Part shown: piece after piece, positions 6,987 through 13,915 of the stretch
Layout: each line of letters begins with the position of its first letter
Numbering within the stretch: position 1 is the first letter of the stretch
Notes under the pieces: model-generated
What the model was told of the DNA's origin: nothing
Seen by the model: the letters and a program-made list of their open reading frames with translations, nothing else
Database searches by the model: none
Assembly: GCA_022615805.1 (NCBI GenBank)
Contig: JAKEGO010000008.1
Coordinates: 1 to 14,146 of the forward strand
Length of the DNA stretch: 14,146 bases
Source: Thermoplasmata archaeon
GTDB taxonomy: Archaea; Thermoplasmatota; JAKEGO01
Direction: 5' to 3'
Program-made: the position numbers and the translations under genes

Positions 6987-7346
6987 CTGAGGAAAAGCCA
7001 GAAGAACGATCGTGTCCAGGAGCTCATCGCGGACCTCAAGAGGTCGGCGAACGAGCATGACGCGCCGGTCTGGCGCGCCGTGGCCAACCGTCTCGAGAGG
7101 CCGCGCGCGAGCTGGGCCGAGGTCAACCTGGCACGGATCGAGCGAGTCGTCGCTGACGGCGAGTCGATAGTCGTCCCCGGCAAGGTGCTGGGAGGCGGGA
7201 CCCTGTCGAAGAAGGTCACGGTCGCATCGGTCAACTGGTCGCCGGGCGCCGAGAAGGGCATCGTCGACAGCGGCGGTTCCATTTCGACCATCCCGGACAT
7301 GGTCGAGAAGGTCCCGAAGGGGTCCGGCGTCAGGATAATCGGGTGA
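6987..7346 (+). CDS. rpl18e: Ribosomal protein L18e (eL18), apparent CTG start
   Basis: A large-subunit protein of the archaeal/eukaryotic type, 119 residues, normal length. Family segments are intact: LERPRASWAEVNLARIER, VVPGKVLGGGTLSKKVTVAS and the ending KGSGVRIIG. The reading frame has no ATG, GTG or TTG where the protein should begin. The first family residues (RKSQKNDRVQELIADLK) directly follow a CTG at 6987, which has GGAGG seven bases upstream and sits about 17 bases after the expected transcript start. The CTG is taken as the start codon. A sequencing error from ATG would look the same. It heads the conserved operon rpl18e-rpl13-rps9-rpoN. Confidence 0.95.
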   Translation: MRKSQKNDRVQELIADLKRSANEHDAPVWRAVANRLERPRASWAEVNLARIERVVADGESIVVPGKVLGGGTLSKKVTVASVNWSPGAEKGIVDSGGSISTIPDMVEKVPKGSGVRIIG

Positions 7347-7351
7347 GCCCC

Positions 7352-7780
7352 ATGAAGGTCGTCAACGGAGAGAGCCTCGTCCTCGGGCGGCTCGCCAGCA
7401 AGGTCGCGAAGGACCTCCTCGAGGGTGTAGAGGTCCGCGTCGTTAACGCCGAGAAAGTGATCGTCCTCGGCGAGCCGAAATCGGTCATAGACCACTATAT
7501 AGAGAAGCACCGGCTCAATCATCCGCGAAAGGGGCCGCACTTCCCCAGGATGCCTGACCAGATCGTCAAGCGGACCGTGCGCGGGATGCTCCCCTACGAC
7601 AAGCCCCGGGGCAGGGTGGCATTCAAGCGCCTCAGGGTATACATCGGCGTCCCGGCGGAGTTCGCGAAGGTCAAGCTCGAGACGTACGATGAGGCCATCA
7701 ATCCGGACGCCGTGAGGTTCGTCTCGGTAGGCAGGATAGCGAACGAGCTCGGCGCCAGCTTCGGAGGGGGATCGAAATGA
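7352..7780 (+). CDS. rpl13: Ribosomal protein L13 (uL13)
   Basis: Large-subunit protein, 142 residues. Family segments GRLASKVAKDLLEG, the GPHFPRMPDQIVKRTVRGMLPYD block and the ending VGRIANELGASFGG are visible. The ATG at 7352 lies five bases after GGTGA, which includes the rpl18e stop. A GTG at 7343 that overlaps that stop is the alternative and would add three residues. The gene ends in ATGA overlap with rps9, so the two are translationally coupled. Confidence 0.96.
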   Translation: MKVVNGESLVLGRLASKVAKDLLEGVEVRVVNAEKVIVLGEPKSVIDHYIEKHRLNHPRKGPHFPRMPDQIVKRTVRGMLPYDKPRGRVAFKRLRVYIGVPAEFAKVKLETYDEAINPDAVRFVSVGRIANELGASFGGGSK

Positions 7781-8175
7781 AACCGGTAGTCACGAGCGGC
7801 AAGAGGAAGACCGCAATAGCTCGCGCGACGGTGTCCAAGGGGGACGGGACCGTGCGCGTCAACAACATGCTACTCGACCACTGGGGCACGAACCTCGCCC
7901 GGCTCAAGGTCATGGAGCCCATCGAGCTCGCCGGTCCGAAGGCGACGATGGTGGACATCGACATCAACGTCATTGGCGGTGGCATCATGGGCCAGGCCTA
8001 TGCCATGAGGACCGCAATCGCTCGCGGCATCGTCCAGTACTACAACGACGACGGCCTCGAAGAGACGTTCCGGAGCTTCGATAGGAGCCTTCTCGTGAAC
8101 GATGACCGGCGGAAGGAGGCGAAGAAGCCTCTGGGCCGAGGCGCCCGCAAGAAGAGGCAGAAGTCCTACAGGTGA
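7777..8175 (+). CDS. rps9: Ribosomal protein S9 (uS9)
   Basis: Small-subunit protein whose basic C-terminal tail reaches toward the P-site tRNA. The 132 residues include SGKRKTAIARATVSKGDG, the GGGIMGQAYAMRTAIARGIVQY core and the tail RKEAKKPLGRGARKKRQKSYR with its invariant Arg end. The ATG overlaps the rpl13 stop, with GGAGG about ten bases upstream. The rpoN gene follows after four bases. Confidence 0.97.
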   Translation: MKPVVTSGKRKTAIARATVSKGDGTVRVNNMLLDHWGTNLARLKVMEPIELAGPKATMVDIDINVIGGGIMGQAYAMRTAIARGIVQYYNDDGLEETFRSFDRSLLVNDDRRKEAKKPLGRGARKKRQKSYR

Positions 8176-8179
8176 TGGC

Positions 8180-8371
8180 ATGATCATACCCGTTCGTTGC
8201 TTCACATGCGGGAAGGTGATAGGGCACCTCTACGCGGTCTACCGCCAGAAGGTCGAGATGGGCGAGGACCCGCAGGTCTCCCTCGACCAGCTCGGGCTCG
8301 AGAGGTACTGCTGCCGCCGGATGATAATGACGCACGTCGACCTCATCGACGACATCCTCCCGTTCCCCTGA
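8180..8371 (+). CDS. rpoN: DNA-directed RNA polymerase subunit N (Rpb10 homologue)
   Basis: A 63-residue zinc-bundle subunit that helps assemble the RNA polymerase core. The start MIIPVRCFTCGKVIG is diagnostic. The zinc ligands Cys7, Cys10, Cys44 and Cys45 (CFTC and CCRR) are all present, and the ending HVDLIDDIL is typical. The ATG lies just after the rps9 stop with GGTGAT immediately upstream. An in-frame reading from 8102 is not needed. It is the last gene of the ribosomal operon; rpoK, which often follows in other archaea, is not here. The archaeal name rpoN is unrelated to bacterial sigma-54. Confidence 0.97.
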   Translation: MIIPVRCFTCGKVIGHLYAVYRQKVEMGEDPQVSLDQLGLERYCCRRMIMTHVDLIDDILPFP

Positions 8372-8381
8372 TCGGGCGAAG

Positions 8382-8397
8382 ACGCGGCGATGCGCGT
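8382..8397 (+). terminator. Small hairpin between convergent rpoN and pantoate kinase genes
   Basis: ACGCG (8382-8386) pairs with CGCGT (8393-8397) around a six-base loop, ten bases after the rpoN stop. The stem is short and no T-run follows. The remaining bases up to 8492 hold no gene; a 40-codon ORF from 8390 lacks a binding site and runs into the opposite gene. Confidence 0.25.
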
Positions 8398-8492
8398 TCA
8401 TCCGTGGCTGATCCCGCGCGACGCCATCCACGATGACCGAGGGGGAACCGGGACATCGGACCCGCGCGCACCCGACACCCACCCTTTAGGGC

Positions 8493-9320
8493 CTACCTGG
8501 GATTCTCAATGACCCCCGCGGGGCCTCCGATGGAGGTCACTATGGCCCCTGGCACGCGTTCGAACGCGAAGGCAGAATTTCCGAGCATGCACATCGAGGA
8601 CCTCGGCCGCGGACCCGTCCATGCCGCGACGGCACTGGAGACCAGGCCCGTCGAGCGGGCGAATTCCCTGGATATCGCGCAGAAGGCGTCGACAGTTGGG
8701 TCGGCGAGGAAAGCGTCGACCGCACTGTCGCCGTGCCTCGATATCGCCTCCCTTGCGGAGGCGTCCGTCAGCACCTTCTTCGTGGGAAGGTCCGGCCCGA
8801 GGACGACGAGGGAGATGTCGTTCACCTCCATGTCGAGCCTGCGGATGCCGCCGTGGGGCGGGCCTCCGGGTGCCGTCCTGACCTCGAAACCCCCGGACGC
8901 CTGTGCAACTACGTCGCCGAGCCCGGTGCGCTGGAGAACATCGGCCTCATGAGCTGCAGCAACGGGGTCCACGTCGGAATCGAGAAGTTCGGCCGCTGCG
9001 AGTGCGGCCGCGAGCGCCATCGCGCCGCTCATGCCGAAGCCCTGCGCTATCGGCAGTTCGGGCCTTATCGACACCATCAGACGGTCGTCATCGGTCGGCC
9101 CGCGGACGGCATCGACTGCTCGCTCGACGACCCTGACATGAGCCCTCTCCCCGCCCAGGAGCATCACGTCCCTCTGGGCCGGTTCGACGGAGACGGTCGC
9201 GCCAAGGCCGGTGCAGAAGCCCGCGCCGCGGGAACCCCTCCGGATGGGCTCCGCATGGCTGTCATGGATTGCGAAGAACCCGGTAACGTGGCCCGGGGCG
9301 AAGGCCTCGACCCGCCTCAT
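8493..9320 (-). CDS. Pantoate kinase, archaeal CoA pathway (GHMP family)
   Basis: Phosphorylates pantoate to 4-phosphopantoate with ATP. In archaea this step comes before condensation with beta-alanine, the reverse of the bacterial order. The 275-residue protein has the archaeal PoK start APGHVTGFF (8-16), GSRGAGF (29-35), the GHMP ATP loop PIAQGFGMSGAMALAAALA (90-108) and the GLGDVVAQ-x-GG segment (133-144). The C-terminal ATP-site region is represented by MCMLGNSAFAF. It begins 13 bases after the stop of the membrane protein gene, so the two are likely co-transcribed. The partner 4-phosphopantoate-beta-alanine ligase is not in the window. Other GHMP kinases (mevalonate, homoserine) are less likely because of the PGHVTGFF start. 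Confidence 0.9.
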   Translation of the reverse strand: MRRVEAFAPGHVTGFFAIHDSHAEPIRRGSRGAGFCTGLGATVSVEPAQRDVMLLGGERAHVRVVERAVDAVRGPTDDDRLMVSIRPELPIAQGFGMSGAMALAAALAAAELLDSDVDPVAAAHEADVLQRTGLGDVVAQASGGFEVRTAPGGPPHGGIRRLDMEVNDISLVVLGPDLPTKKVLTDASAREAISRHGDSAVDAFLADPTVDAFCAISREFARSTGLVSSAVAAWTGPRPRSSMCMLGNSAFAFERVPGAIVTSIGGPAGVIENPR

Positions 9321-9333
9321 CCATAGCCCCCGG

Positions 9334-9999
9334 TCAGCCGACCCTCATCCGGCCGAAGTAGTCTTCCTCATCCTCTTGGTCGGCCGGTGGGGCCTCGCTA
9401 CCGTTGGTGGGTGGAGCCCTGCGCCTCAATGCCACAGCGACCACTGCAAAGACGATCAACACGATGGAGGCGAGGATGATGAACATCGCGAGGTTGGCTT
9501 CCCCGGGATCCTCATCGGTATCGTCCGGCGGGGGCGGAATATATGGAAGGTCAGAGATCTCGTAGTGCAGGGTGACCGTGATCGTCCCGTTATTTCCGGG
9601 CAGGGCCTCATCTCCATCTTCGCGGTTGTTGTTCGTGTTGTCTATCACGAGGTAGAGCGTCGTCGCGTTGGTATCGTGTAGATAGAAACCGTCGATGCCC
9701 GAGAGCTTCTGCTTCTGCCATATCGCGGTGAATGTGTCGTTGTCCTCATAATTAGCGAACTCGTCCTCCGTGAGGAGGTACACGTCGATGTTCTCGGTGG
9801 TGTCGTTCGTTTCCTCCGGGACGGTCTTGGACACGCGTATGTCGATCTTCTGCCTGTCGTCGAGGTCGATGCGGTAATCCGCATATTCCCATTCGTCCAG
9901 CTCGAACTCGTCGTCGAATGTGCCCTCCGCGGCGGAGGCCGGGCCGACCAGCAGGACGGCGAGCACGGAGGCGAGGATGACCGTGGCCAAGGCTCTCAT
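9334..9999 (-). CDS. Secreted, membrane-anchored protein of unknown function
   Basis: A 221-residue protein I do not recognise. Residues 1-23 are a signal peptide ending in ASA. Residues 24-150 form an acidic, beta-rich outer domain with four N-glycosylation sequons (N65, N87, N111, N137). A Pro/Asp linker (PYIPPPPDDTDEDPGE, 152-167) follows, then a membrane helix at about 169-191 with RRR on its inner side, and a short acidic tail in the cytoplasm. Topology is thus type I with the bulk outside. The ATG at 9999 is about 27 bases from a TATA centre, so the message is probably leaderless. It is the first gene of a unit with pantoate kinase, an unlikely functional partner; the link may be only transcriptional. 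Confidence 0.85.
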   Translation of the reverse strand: MRALATVILASVLAVLLVGPASAAEGTFDDEFELDEWEYADYRIDLDDRQKIDIRVSKTVPEETNDTTENIDVYLLTEDEFANYEDNDTFTAIWQKQKLSGIDGFYLHDTNATTLYLVIDNTNNNREDGDEALPGNNGTITVTLHYEISDLPYIPPPPDDTDEDPGEANLAMFIILASIVLIVFAVVAVALRRRAPPTNGSEAPPADQEDEEDYFGRMRVG

Positions 10000-10022
10000 G
10001 ACGATTCGAACGCCCTGGATTC

Positions 10023-10028
10023 ATTTAA
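10023..10028 (-). promoter_or_regulatory. TATA box for the membrane protein and pantoate kinase unit
   Basis: Minus-strand TTAAAT (in GCTTAAATG), centred about 27 bases from the ATG at 9999. It shares a 111-base divergent spacer with the promoter of the C11 protease. Confidence 0.6.
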
Positions 10029-10082
10029 GCGTTTTGATGGGCATCCCGGGGGGACCAGGTGTACGTGGACCTGGGAAGGATT

Positions 10083-10088
10083 GATATA
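10083..10088 (+). promoter_or_regulatory. TATA-like box for the C11 protease gene
   Basis: GATATA, centred about 25 bases before the ATG at 10111. It is a weaker match than the other boxes, but the spacing again fits a leaderless start. Confidence 0.5.
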
Positions 10089-10110
10089 GCCAGCTGTCGA
10101 TACAGCGGGG

Positions 10111-12552
10111 ATGACGGCGAAATACCTCCTAACGATATGTCTGTCGACGATATCGCTGTTCCTCCTCGGGAGCGCTGTCGGCTCCGCCGACTGGACGGCG
10201 ATGCTGTACCTCGATGGGGACAACAACCTCGAGTACTACGCCGGCGTCGAGATGAACGAGGTCAACGCATCGGACGCGGACGTCGACTGCCTCGTTCTCA
10301 AGGACGACTGGGGGACGAACGACGCGTACCTCTATCACGTCCGCAACGGGACGGTCACACAGATGAGCGCGGAATGGCTGAAGCGCGAGGTCAACATGGG
10401 GTCCGGCGCGACCCTGCGTGACTTCGTGTCGTGGTCGCTCGAGAACTACCCCTCCGAGAACACACTCCTCACGATGTGGGACCATGGTGGCTCTTTCGTC
10501 GGATGCTGCGTGGATTCCACGAACGGGAGCGACATGCTCCGCATCCCCGAGACGCGTGCGGCCCTCGACGACGCGCTCGCGGAAGGCGAAAGGATATCCG
10601 TGATCGGTTACGCCGACTGCCTGATGGCATCCGTCGAGGTCGCATACGAACTGGTCCCAGTCGCAGATCTCATGGTGGGGTCGGAGAAGGTCGGGTGGGC
10701 ATACGGCTCTTATGGTATACCCTGGGACTTCGACGACATCCTGGAGTACATGGCCGACACCGATGACCCCTCCGATGTGGCTGCCTTCATCGTCGAGGAT
10801 GCGATGGAGCTCACCAGCGGGATGAAATACCAGTCGCACACGTGGTCCGCGATCGACCTCTCCGGAATGGACTCCCTGGCAGCGGAGGTCGATGCGCTGG
10901 CCGAGGCGGTGACCGAGGCCTTCGACGTCCATCACGTCAGCGTCATCCTCGACAGGATGGTGACTGAGACGTACGAGGGCCCATACGGCGGATGGTTCGA
11001 TAGGATAATCGACCTGTACCACCTCTGCGAGAACCTACACGGCGACACCGACCTCCCATCTGCTGTCAGGACGGCTGCGTCCAATGTGATGGACGAGTTG
11101 AACGCAACGATCATCGCCGAGGACCATTGGACCGCATGGTCGGGTTATGACGAGCCCTGCGACCACGCCCACGGCCTCAGCATCAACTTCCCGGACATCC
11201 GCTCGCGGATATGGACCTCCTACGCCACCAAAGATGGGGCCCAGAGATGGACCACCGACTCCGTCTGGGATGAGTTCCTCTCCCTCTACTGCAGCTATAT
11301 CTTCGTCGACGACGACGCCTCGGGGACGATGGAGGGGTCCTATGAACACCCCTACCAAGGGGTCCAGTACGCCCTGGACCGGACCAGGGACGGCGACACG
11401 CTGCGCGTCCTCGACGGGACGTACAGCGGGCAGGCGACCGTCACCGACGGCCTCCGCATCATCGGCAACGGATCGAGTACATCGAGCATCGGCGGGACCG
11501 GGACCGGGCTGAACATCACTGCCGCTGACGTGAGCATCGAGGGCATCGGGCTCTCTGGCTACGACGTGGGGATCCTCTCGCGGGCAGATGGCCTCACGCT
11601 CCGCAATGTGACCTTCTCCGGCCTGGGCAAGGCCATCGTGCTCGCGACCTCCGCCGGCGCCGACGCCAGGTACTGCGACTGGGACGGAGCTGACGAGACG
11701 GCTATCCGCGACCTCGTCCGGGACGGGACCGACCGTGCCGGCCTCGGCGTCGTCGCGTACAGTCCGTGGTACGATGACGGCGCGCTCGTGCACGCTGACG
11801 TGACCCCGCCATCGACAGGCGACGACCACGATGACCTCTGGCACAATGTGGCGGTTACGGTGAACCTCGATCCATACGACGGCACGTCCAGGATAAACTG
11901 GACGTACTGGAGGGTCGACGGGGGCGCCTGGCAGACCGGCACGGAAGTGATAGTCCCGGCCGACGACGACCACTCTGACGACGGTGTCCACTTCGTCGAT
12001 TTCTTCAGCGTCGACGTGCTCGGCAATGTCGAACCTGCGAAGAACGTTTCCGTGAGGATCGACACCATATGCCCCAGTCTCGACATCCGTTTCGACGCGG
12101 AGCAGGGCCGCGTGTGCTTCGGTGCGAAGGATCTCCTCGACGGCTCCCCCTCGAAGGCCGTGTGCACTTCTGGCACGCAGCGGAGGTTCACGCTCACCGA
12201 CCACGCCGGCAACGAACTGGTCGTCAAGCTCTTTTACTCCTCGTACGAGGCCAACGGTTGGTCCTTCCGGAAGGTCGTACTGTCCAGCGTCAAGGAGAAC
12301 GGTGGCTCATGGCATTCGTTTACCGCGGGCGAGCGCTTTGCAATAAGGTTCCAAGCCTCTCGGGACTCACTCCTGTCCCTGGTCCAGATCGTGTGCGGGG
12401 ATGGATGGCGGGTAGATGCAACTTACGACGGGACCGCCGATTCCACCACGATCGTCGTGCAAGACAGCGGGTCATCCTCCTCATCGGTGGACGGCGTCGC
12501 GACCGTTTCGGCGGCCATTTCGGAGACCACGGTCGGATACGACCTCCCATGA
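10111..12552 (+). CDS. Secreted clostripain-type cysteine protease (C11) with beta-helix region
   Basis: An 813-residue exported protease. A signal peptide covers about residues 1-26. The C11 catalytic domain (27 to about 395) opens with WTAMLYLDGDNNLE, the family hallmark, and has catalytic His125 in TMWDHGGSF and Cys170 in IGYADCLMAS; HGLSINFP (354-361) is also typical. C11 enzymes cut after Arg or Lys. Residues 397-555 start with FVDDDASG and HPYQGVQYALD and look like a right-handed beta-helix domain of archaeal surface proteins. Residues 563-657 form a beta-sandwich module with WRVDGGAW and DNV-like VDVLGNVEPAKN. I do not recognise 658-813. There is no C-terminal membrane helix and no PGF-type sorting signal, so it may be released or held non-covalently. 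The ATG suits a leaderless message. Confidence 0.92.
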   Translation: MTAKYLLTICLSTISLFLLGSAVGSADWTAMLYLDGDNNLEYYAGVEMNEVNASDADVDCLVLKDDWGTNDAYLYHVRNGTVTQMSAEWLKREVNMGSGATLRDFVSWSLENYPSENTLLTMWDHGGSFVGCCVDSTNGSDMLRIPETRAALDDALAEGERISVIGYADCLMASVEVAYELVPVADLMVGSEKVGWAYGSYGIPWDFDDILEYMADTDDPSDVAAFIVEDAMELTSGMKYQSHTWSAIDLSGMDSLAAEVDALAEAVTEAFDVHHVSVILDRMVTETYEGPYGGWFDRIIDLYHLCENLHGDTDLPSAVRTAASNVMDELNATIIAEDHWTAWSGYDEPCDHAHGLSINFPDIRSRIWTSYATKDGAQRWTTDSVWDEFLSLYCSYIFVDDDASGTMEGSYEHPYQGVQYALDRTRDGDTLRVLDGTYSGQATVTDGLRIIGNGSSTSSIGGTGTGLNITAADVSIEGIGLSGYDVGILSRADGLTLRNVTFSGLGKAIVLATSAGADARYCDWDGADETAIRDLVRDGTDRAGLGVVAYSPWYDDGALVHADVTPPSTGDDHDDLWHNVAVTVNLDPYDGTSRINWTYWRVDGGAWQTGTEVIVPADDDHSDDGVHFVDFFSVDVLGNVEPAKNVSVRIDTICPSLDIRFDAEQGRVCFGAKDLLDGSPSKAVCTSGTQRRFTLTDHAGNELVVKLFYSSYEANGWSFRKVVLSSVKENGGSWHSFTAGERFAIRFQASRDSLLSLVQIVCGDGWRVDATYDGTADSTTIVVQDSGSSSSSVDGVATVSAAISETTVGYDLP

Positions 12553-12570
12553 GGATCGTCTCGCCTGCAA

Positions 12571-12595
12571 GCCCCTTCCCTCTTCGGGAACGGGC
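12571..12595 (+). terminator. Hairpin after the C11 protease gene
   Basis: GCCC-C-TTCCC pairs with GGGAA-C-GGGC around a TCTTC loop: nine pairs with one C-C mismatch, 18 bases after the stop. There is no T-run. It is similar in size and place to the hairpin after sepF. Confidence 0.35.
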
Positions 12596-12664
12596 GACCG
12601 ATGGACCTCTTGCGGCACCTTCCGGCGAGGCGCGCGATGCTGACCCGCGCTTCGATAGAAATGG

Positions 12665-12672
12665 TTAAATAT
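12665..12672 (+). promoter_or_regulatory. TATA box for sepF
   Basis: TTAAATAT, with an expected transcript start near 12694. That leaves a leader of about 9 bases to the ATG at 12703 or about 21 bases to the ATG at 12715. A weaker GATATA at 12682-12687 could give a still shorter leader. Confidence 0.6.
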
Positions 12673-12714
12673 CCATGTCCCGATATACCAGCAGCCAAAA
12701 GGATGGGATATGGG

Positions 12715-13080
12715 ATGAATCTGCTAAGACGTGTACCCAGGGAGCTAATTGCCGAGCCGTACGCAGGAGACAAGTTCGTGGACCTGACCGAGGAACCGGT
12801 CGCGGTCGAGGATACGTCCCCCGCCGCCAGGACCATGGTCCGCATCGCCGAGCTGCACCGCTACGAGGACCTCCACAAGTTCGAGGGAGTCACATACAGC
12901 GGCGATGTCCTGCTGCTGAACTTCTCCGCGATGTCCAAGGACGAACTGGGCATGAAGCGCCTCCTCCGCCGAACGCAGGAGATGGTCAAGGACATCAACG
13001 GAGACGTCGTGATGCTCCCTAACAGCATGCTGCTCCTCACGCCGAGCGGCATCCGGATCTCGCGCCAGAAGATGCAATGA
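12715..13080 (+). CDS. sepF: Archaeal SepF, membrane anchor of the FtsZ division ring
   Basis: SepF ties FtsZ to the membrane during cell division in FtsZ-bearing archaea. The 121-residue protein starts with a short amphipathic, basic segment (MNLLRRVPRELIA) of the kind that binds membrane, then a variable acidic linker, and a SepF core from about residue 44. In the core VRIAELHRYEDL, GDVLLLNFSAMSKDE and the closing NGDVVMLPNSMLLLTPSGIRISRQ match the family pattern, including the Gly-Asp and the TPSGI strand. The start is not certain: ATG at 12703 adds MGYG, and an open frame reaches back to 12601, which the promoter position excludes. FtsZ itself is not in the window. The gene appears to be transcribed alone. 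Confidence 0.88.
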   Translation: MNLLRRVPRELIAEPYAGDKFVDLTEEPVAVEDTSPAARTMVRIAELHRYEDLHKFEGVTYSGDVLLLNFSAMSKDELGMKRLLRRTQEMVKDINGDVVMLPNSMLLLTPSGIRISRQKMQ

Positions 13081-13092
13081 TCTGACGACGGC

Positions 13093-13117
13093 CGGGACCG
13101 CCGAGAAAGCGGCCCCG
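13093..13117 (+). terminator. Hairpin after sepF
   Basis: CGGG-A-CCGC pairs with GCGG-C-CCCG around a seven-base loop CGAGAAA: eight pairs with an A-C mismatch, 12 bases after the stop. No T-run follows. Confidence 0.35.
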
Positions 13118-13428
13118 AACGCCGAATTGCGGACGTCCTCGGGGTAGGTGGGCGAGCGTGCCAGATGGCGAAGGCATGATAGATGCCGGTAGAACGATGA
13201 CGTTCATCAGCTAACGGGTCGCGGTCGATCGCAATGCAAGTCACGCTTGCTGCGTGAAGGGATCGCCCAGGAGGAGCGGTCGGCCGCGGCCCTTCTTGCC
13301 GCCCGATTTGCCGGGGGCACACGTTGACGGCCCCTCTCCCAAAGAATGCCTTTGTTCCATGATCGGAAGTCATTATGACATGTCGAAGGTCCGAGCGATC
13401 CGTATGGTCCATGCAGATTGCGGGAATC
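13118..13428. other. Spacer between sepF and the next unit, no gene supported
   Basis: No ORF with a binding site and no tRNA is seen. It contains two mutually exclusive small hairpins: GCAAG/CTTGC (13236-13250) and TCACGC/GCGTGA (13241-13257). It also holds a ten-base palindrome GGCCGCGGCC at 13282-13291. A CGATGACGTTCATC stretch near 13195 resembles a C box on either strand, but no D box follows. These may be chance in GC-rich DNA. Confidence 0.4.
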
Positions 13429-13429
13429 G

Positions 13430-13437
13430 TTAAATAG
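13430..13437 (+). promoter_or_regulatory. TATA box for the two right-edge surface proteins
   Basis: TTAAATAG, centred about 25 bases before the ATG at 13459, the same leaderless spacing as at four other promoters in the window. Confidence 0.65.
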
Positions 13438-13458
13438 ACGTGGCTGGATGTCCAACCG

Positions 13459-13914
13459 ATGACGAAGGGTACTGGCGTACGTCCGAGTCTGGAGCGGCAG
13501 CGCGCCCGCGACGGTGCGCGTCGGCTCGAATTGAGGCTCCTCGCGGTCGCCATCATCATCCTCGCGACTTCGGTCTCCGTCCTCGCGCACAATGTCCTCA
13601 ACGCCCGGACCGCGGGAGCGACCTTCCAGGTGAACGGCGTCTCCTTCGAGTGGGACTCCCTCGGGAAAAACTTCACGGCGAGGGTGGTCGATGGGAACGT
13701 CGGCTATCCTCTGTCCGACCTCGTCAACGCGACCGGACTCGCCGGCCAGGAGTCGCGCGAGTACCGCATCATAGGCGCCGACGGTTACCAGAGGACGGTC
13801 GGCTGGACCCACATGCTCAAGGGGATCATCATCGCCAGGGGGAAGGAGGTCTACTTCCCCGACCTGGCGAAACAGTATTCCGTCCATGATGTTGTCGCGA
13901 TCGAGGTGGTATGA
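13459..13914 (+). CDS. Membrane-anchored protein with small molybdopterin-binding-like domain
   Basis: A 151-residue protein: basic cytoplasmic N-terminus (1-24), one membrane helix (about 25-45), then an outer domain (about 54-151). The outer domain reads VNGVSFEWDSL, GYPLSDLVNATGL, IIGADGYQRTVGW and a final HDVVAIEVV. This pattern resembles the C-terminal half of the oxidoreductase molybdopterin-binding (sulfite-oxidase-like) fold, where G-x-P-L-x-x-L and DGY occur. The domain is far smaller than a full enzyme, and the conserved Cys that ligates molybdenum is absent (the protein has no Cys at all), so catalysis by a molybdenum cofactor is unlikely. It may be a binding module. The next gene starts one base after its stop and has the same domain. 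The assignment is moderate and rests on pattern only. Confidence 0.75.
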   Translation: MTKGTGVRPSLERQRARDGARRLELRLLAVAIIILATSVSVLAHNVLNARTAGATFQVNGVSFEWDSLGKNFTARVVDGNVGYPLSDLVNATGLAGQESREYRIIGADGYQRTVGWTHMLKGIIIARGKEVYFPDLAKQYSVHDVVAIEVV

Positions 13915-13915
13915 G

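Noticed and set aside
8390..8512. 40-codon plus-strand ORF after rpoN
   Set aside because: No ribosome binding site, no promoter, and it overlaps the end of the convergent pantoate kinase gene.
10000..10020. GATTCGAACGCC, like a tRNA T-loop
   Set aside because: No flanking stems, no anticodon arm, and it lies in the leader region of a protein gene.
12601..12714. N-terminal extension of SepF to 12601
   Set aside because: The sepF TATA box lies inside it, so the extension would not be transcribed.
13190..13215. C-box-like motif of a C/D guide RNA
   Set aside because: One mismatch to the C-box on both strands and no D box within a plausible distance.
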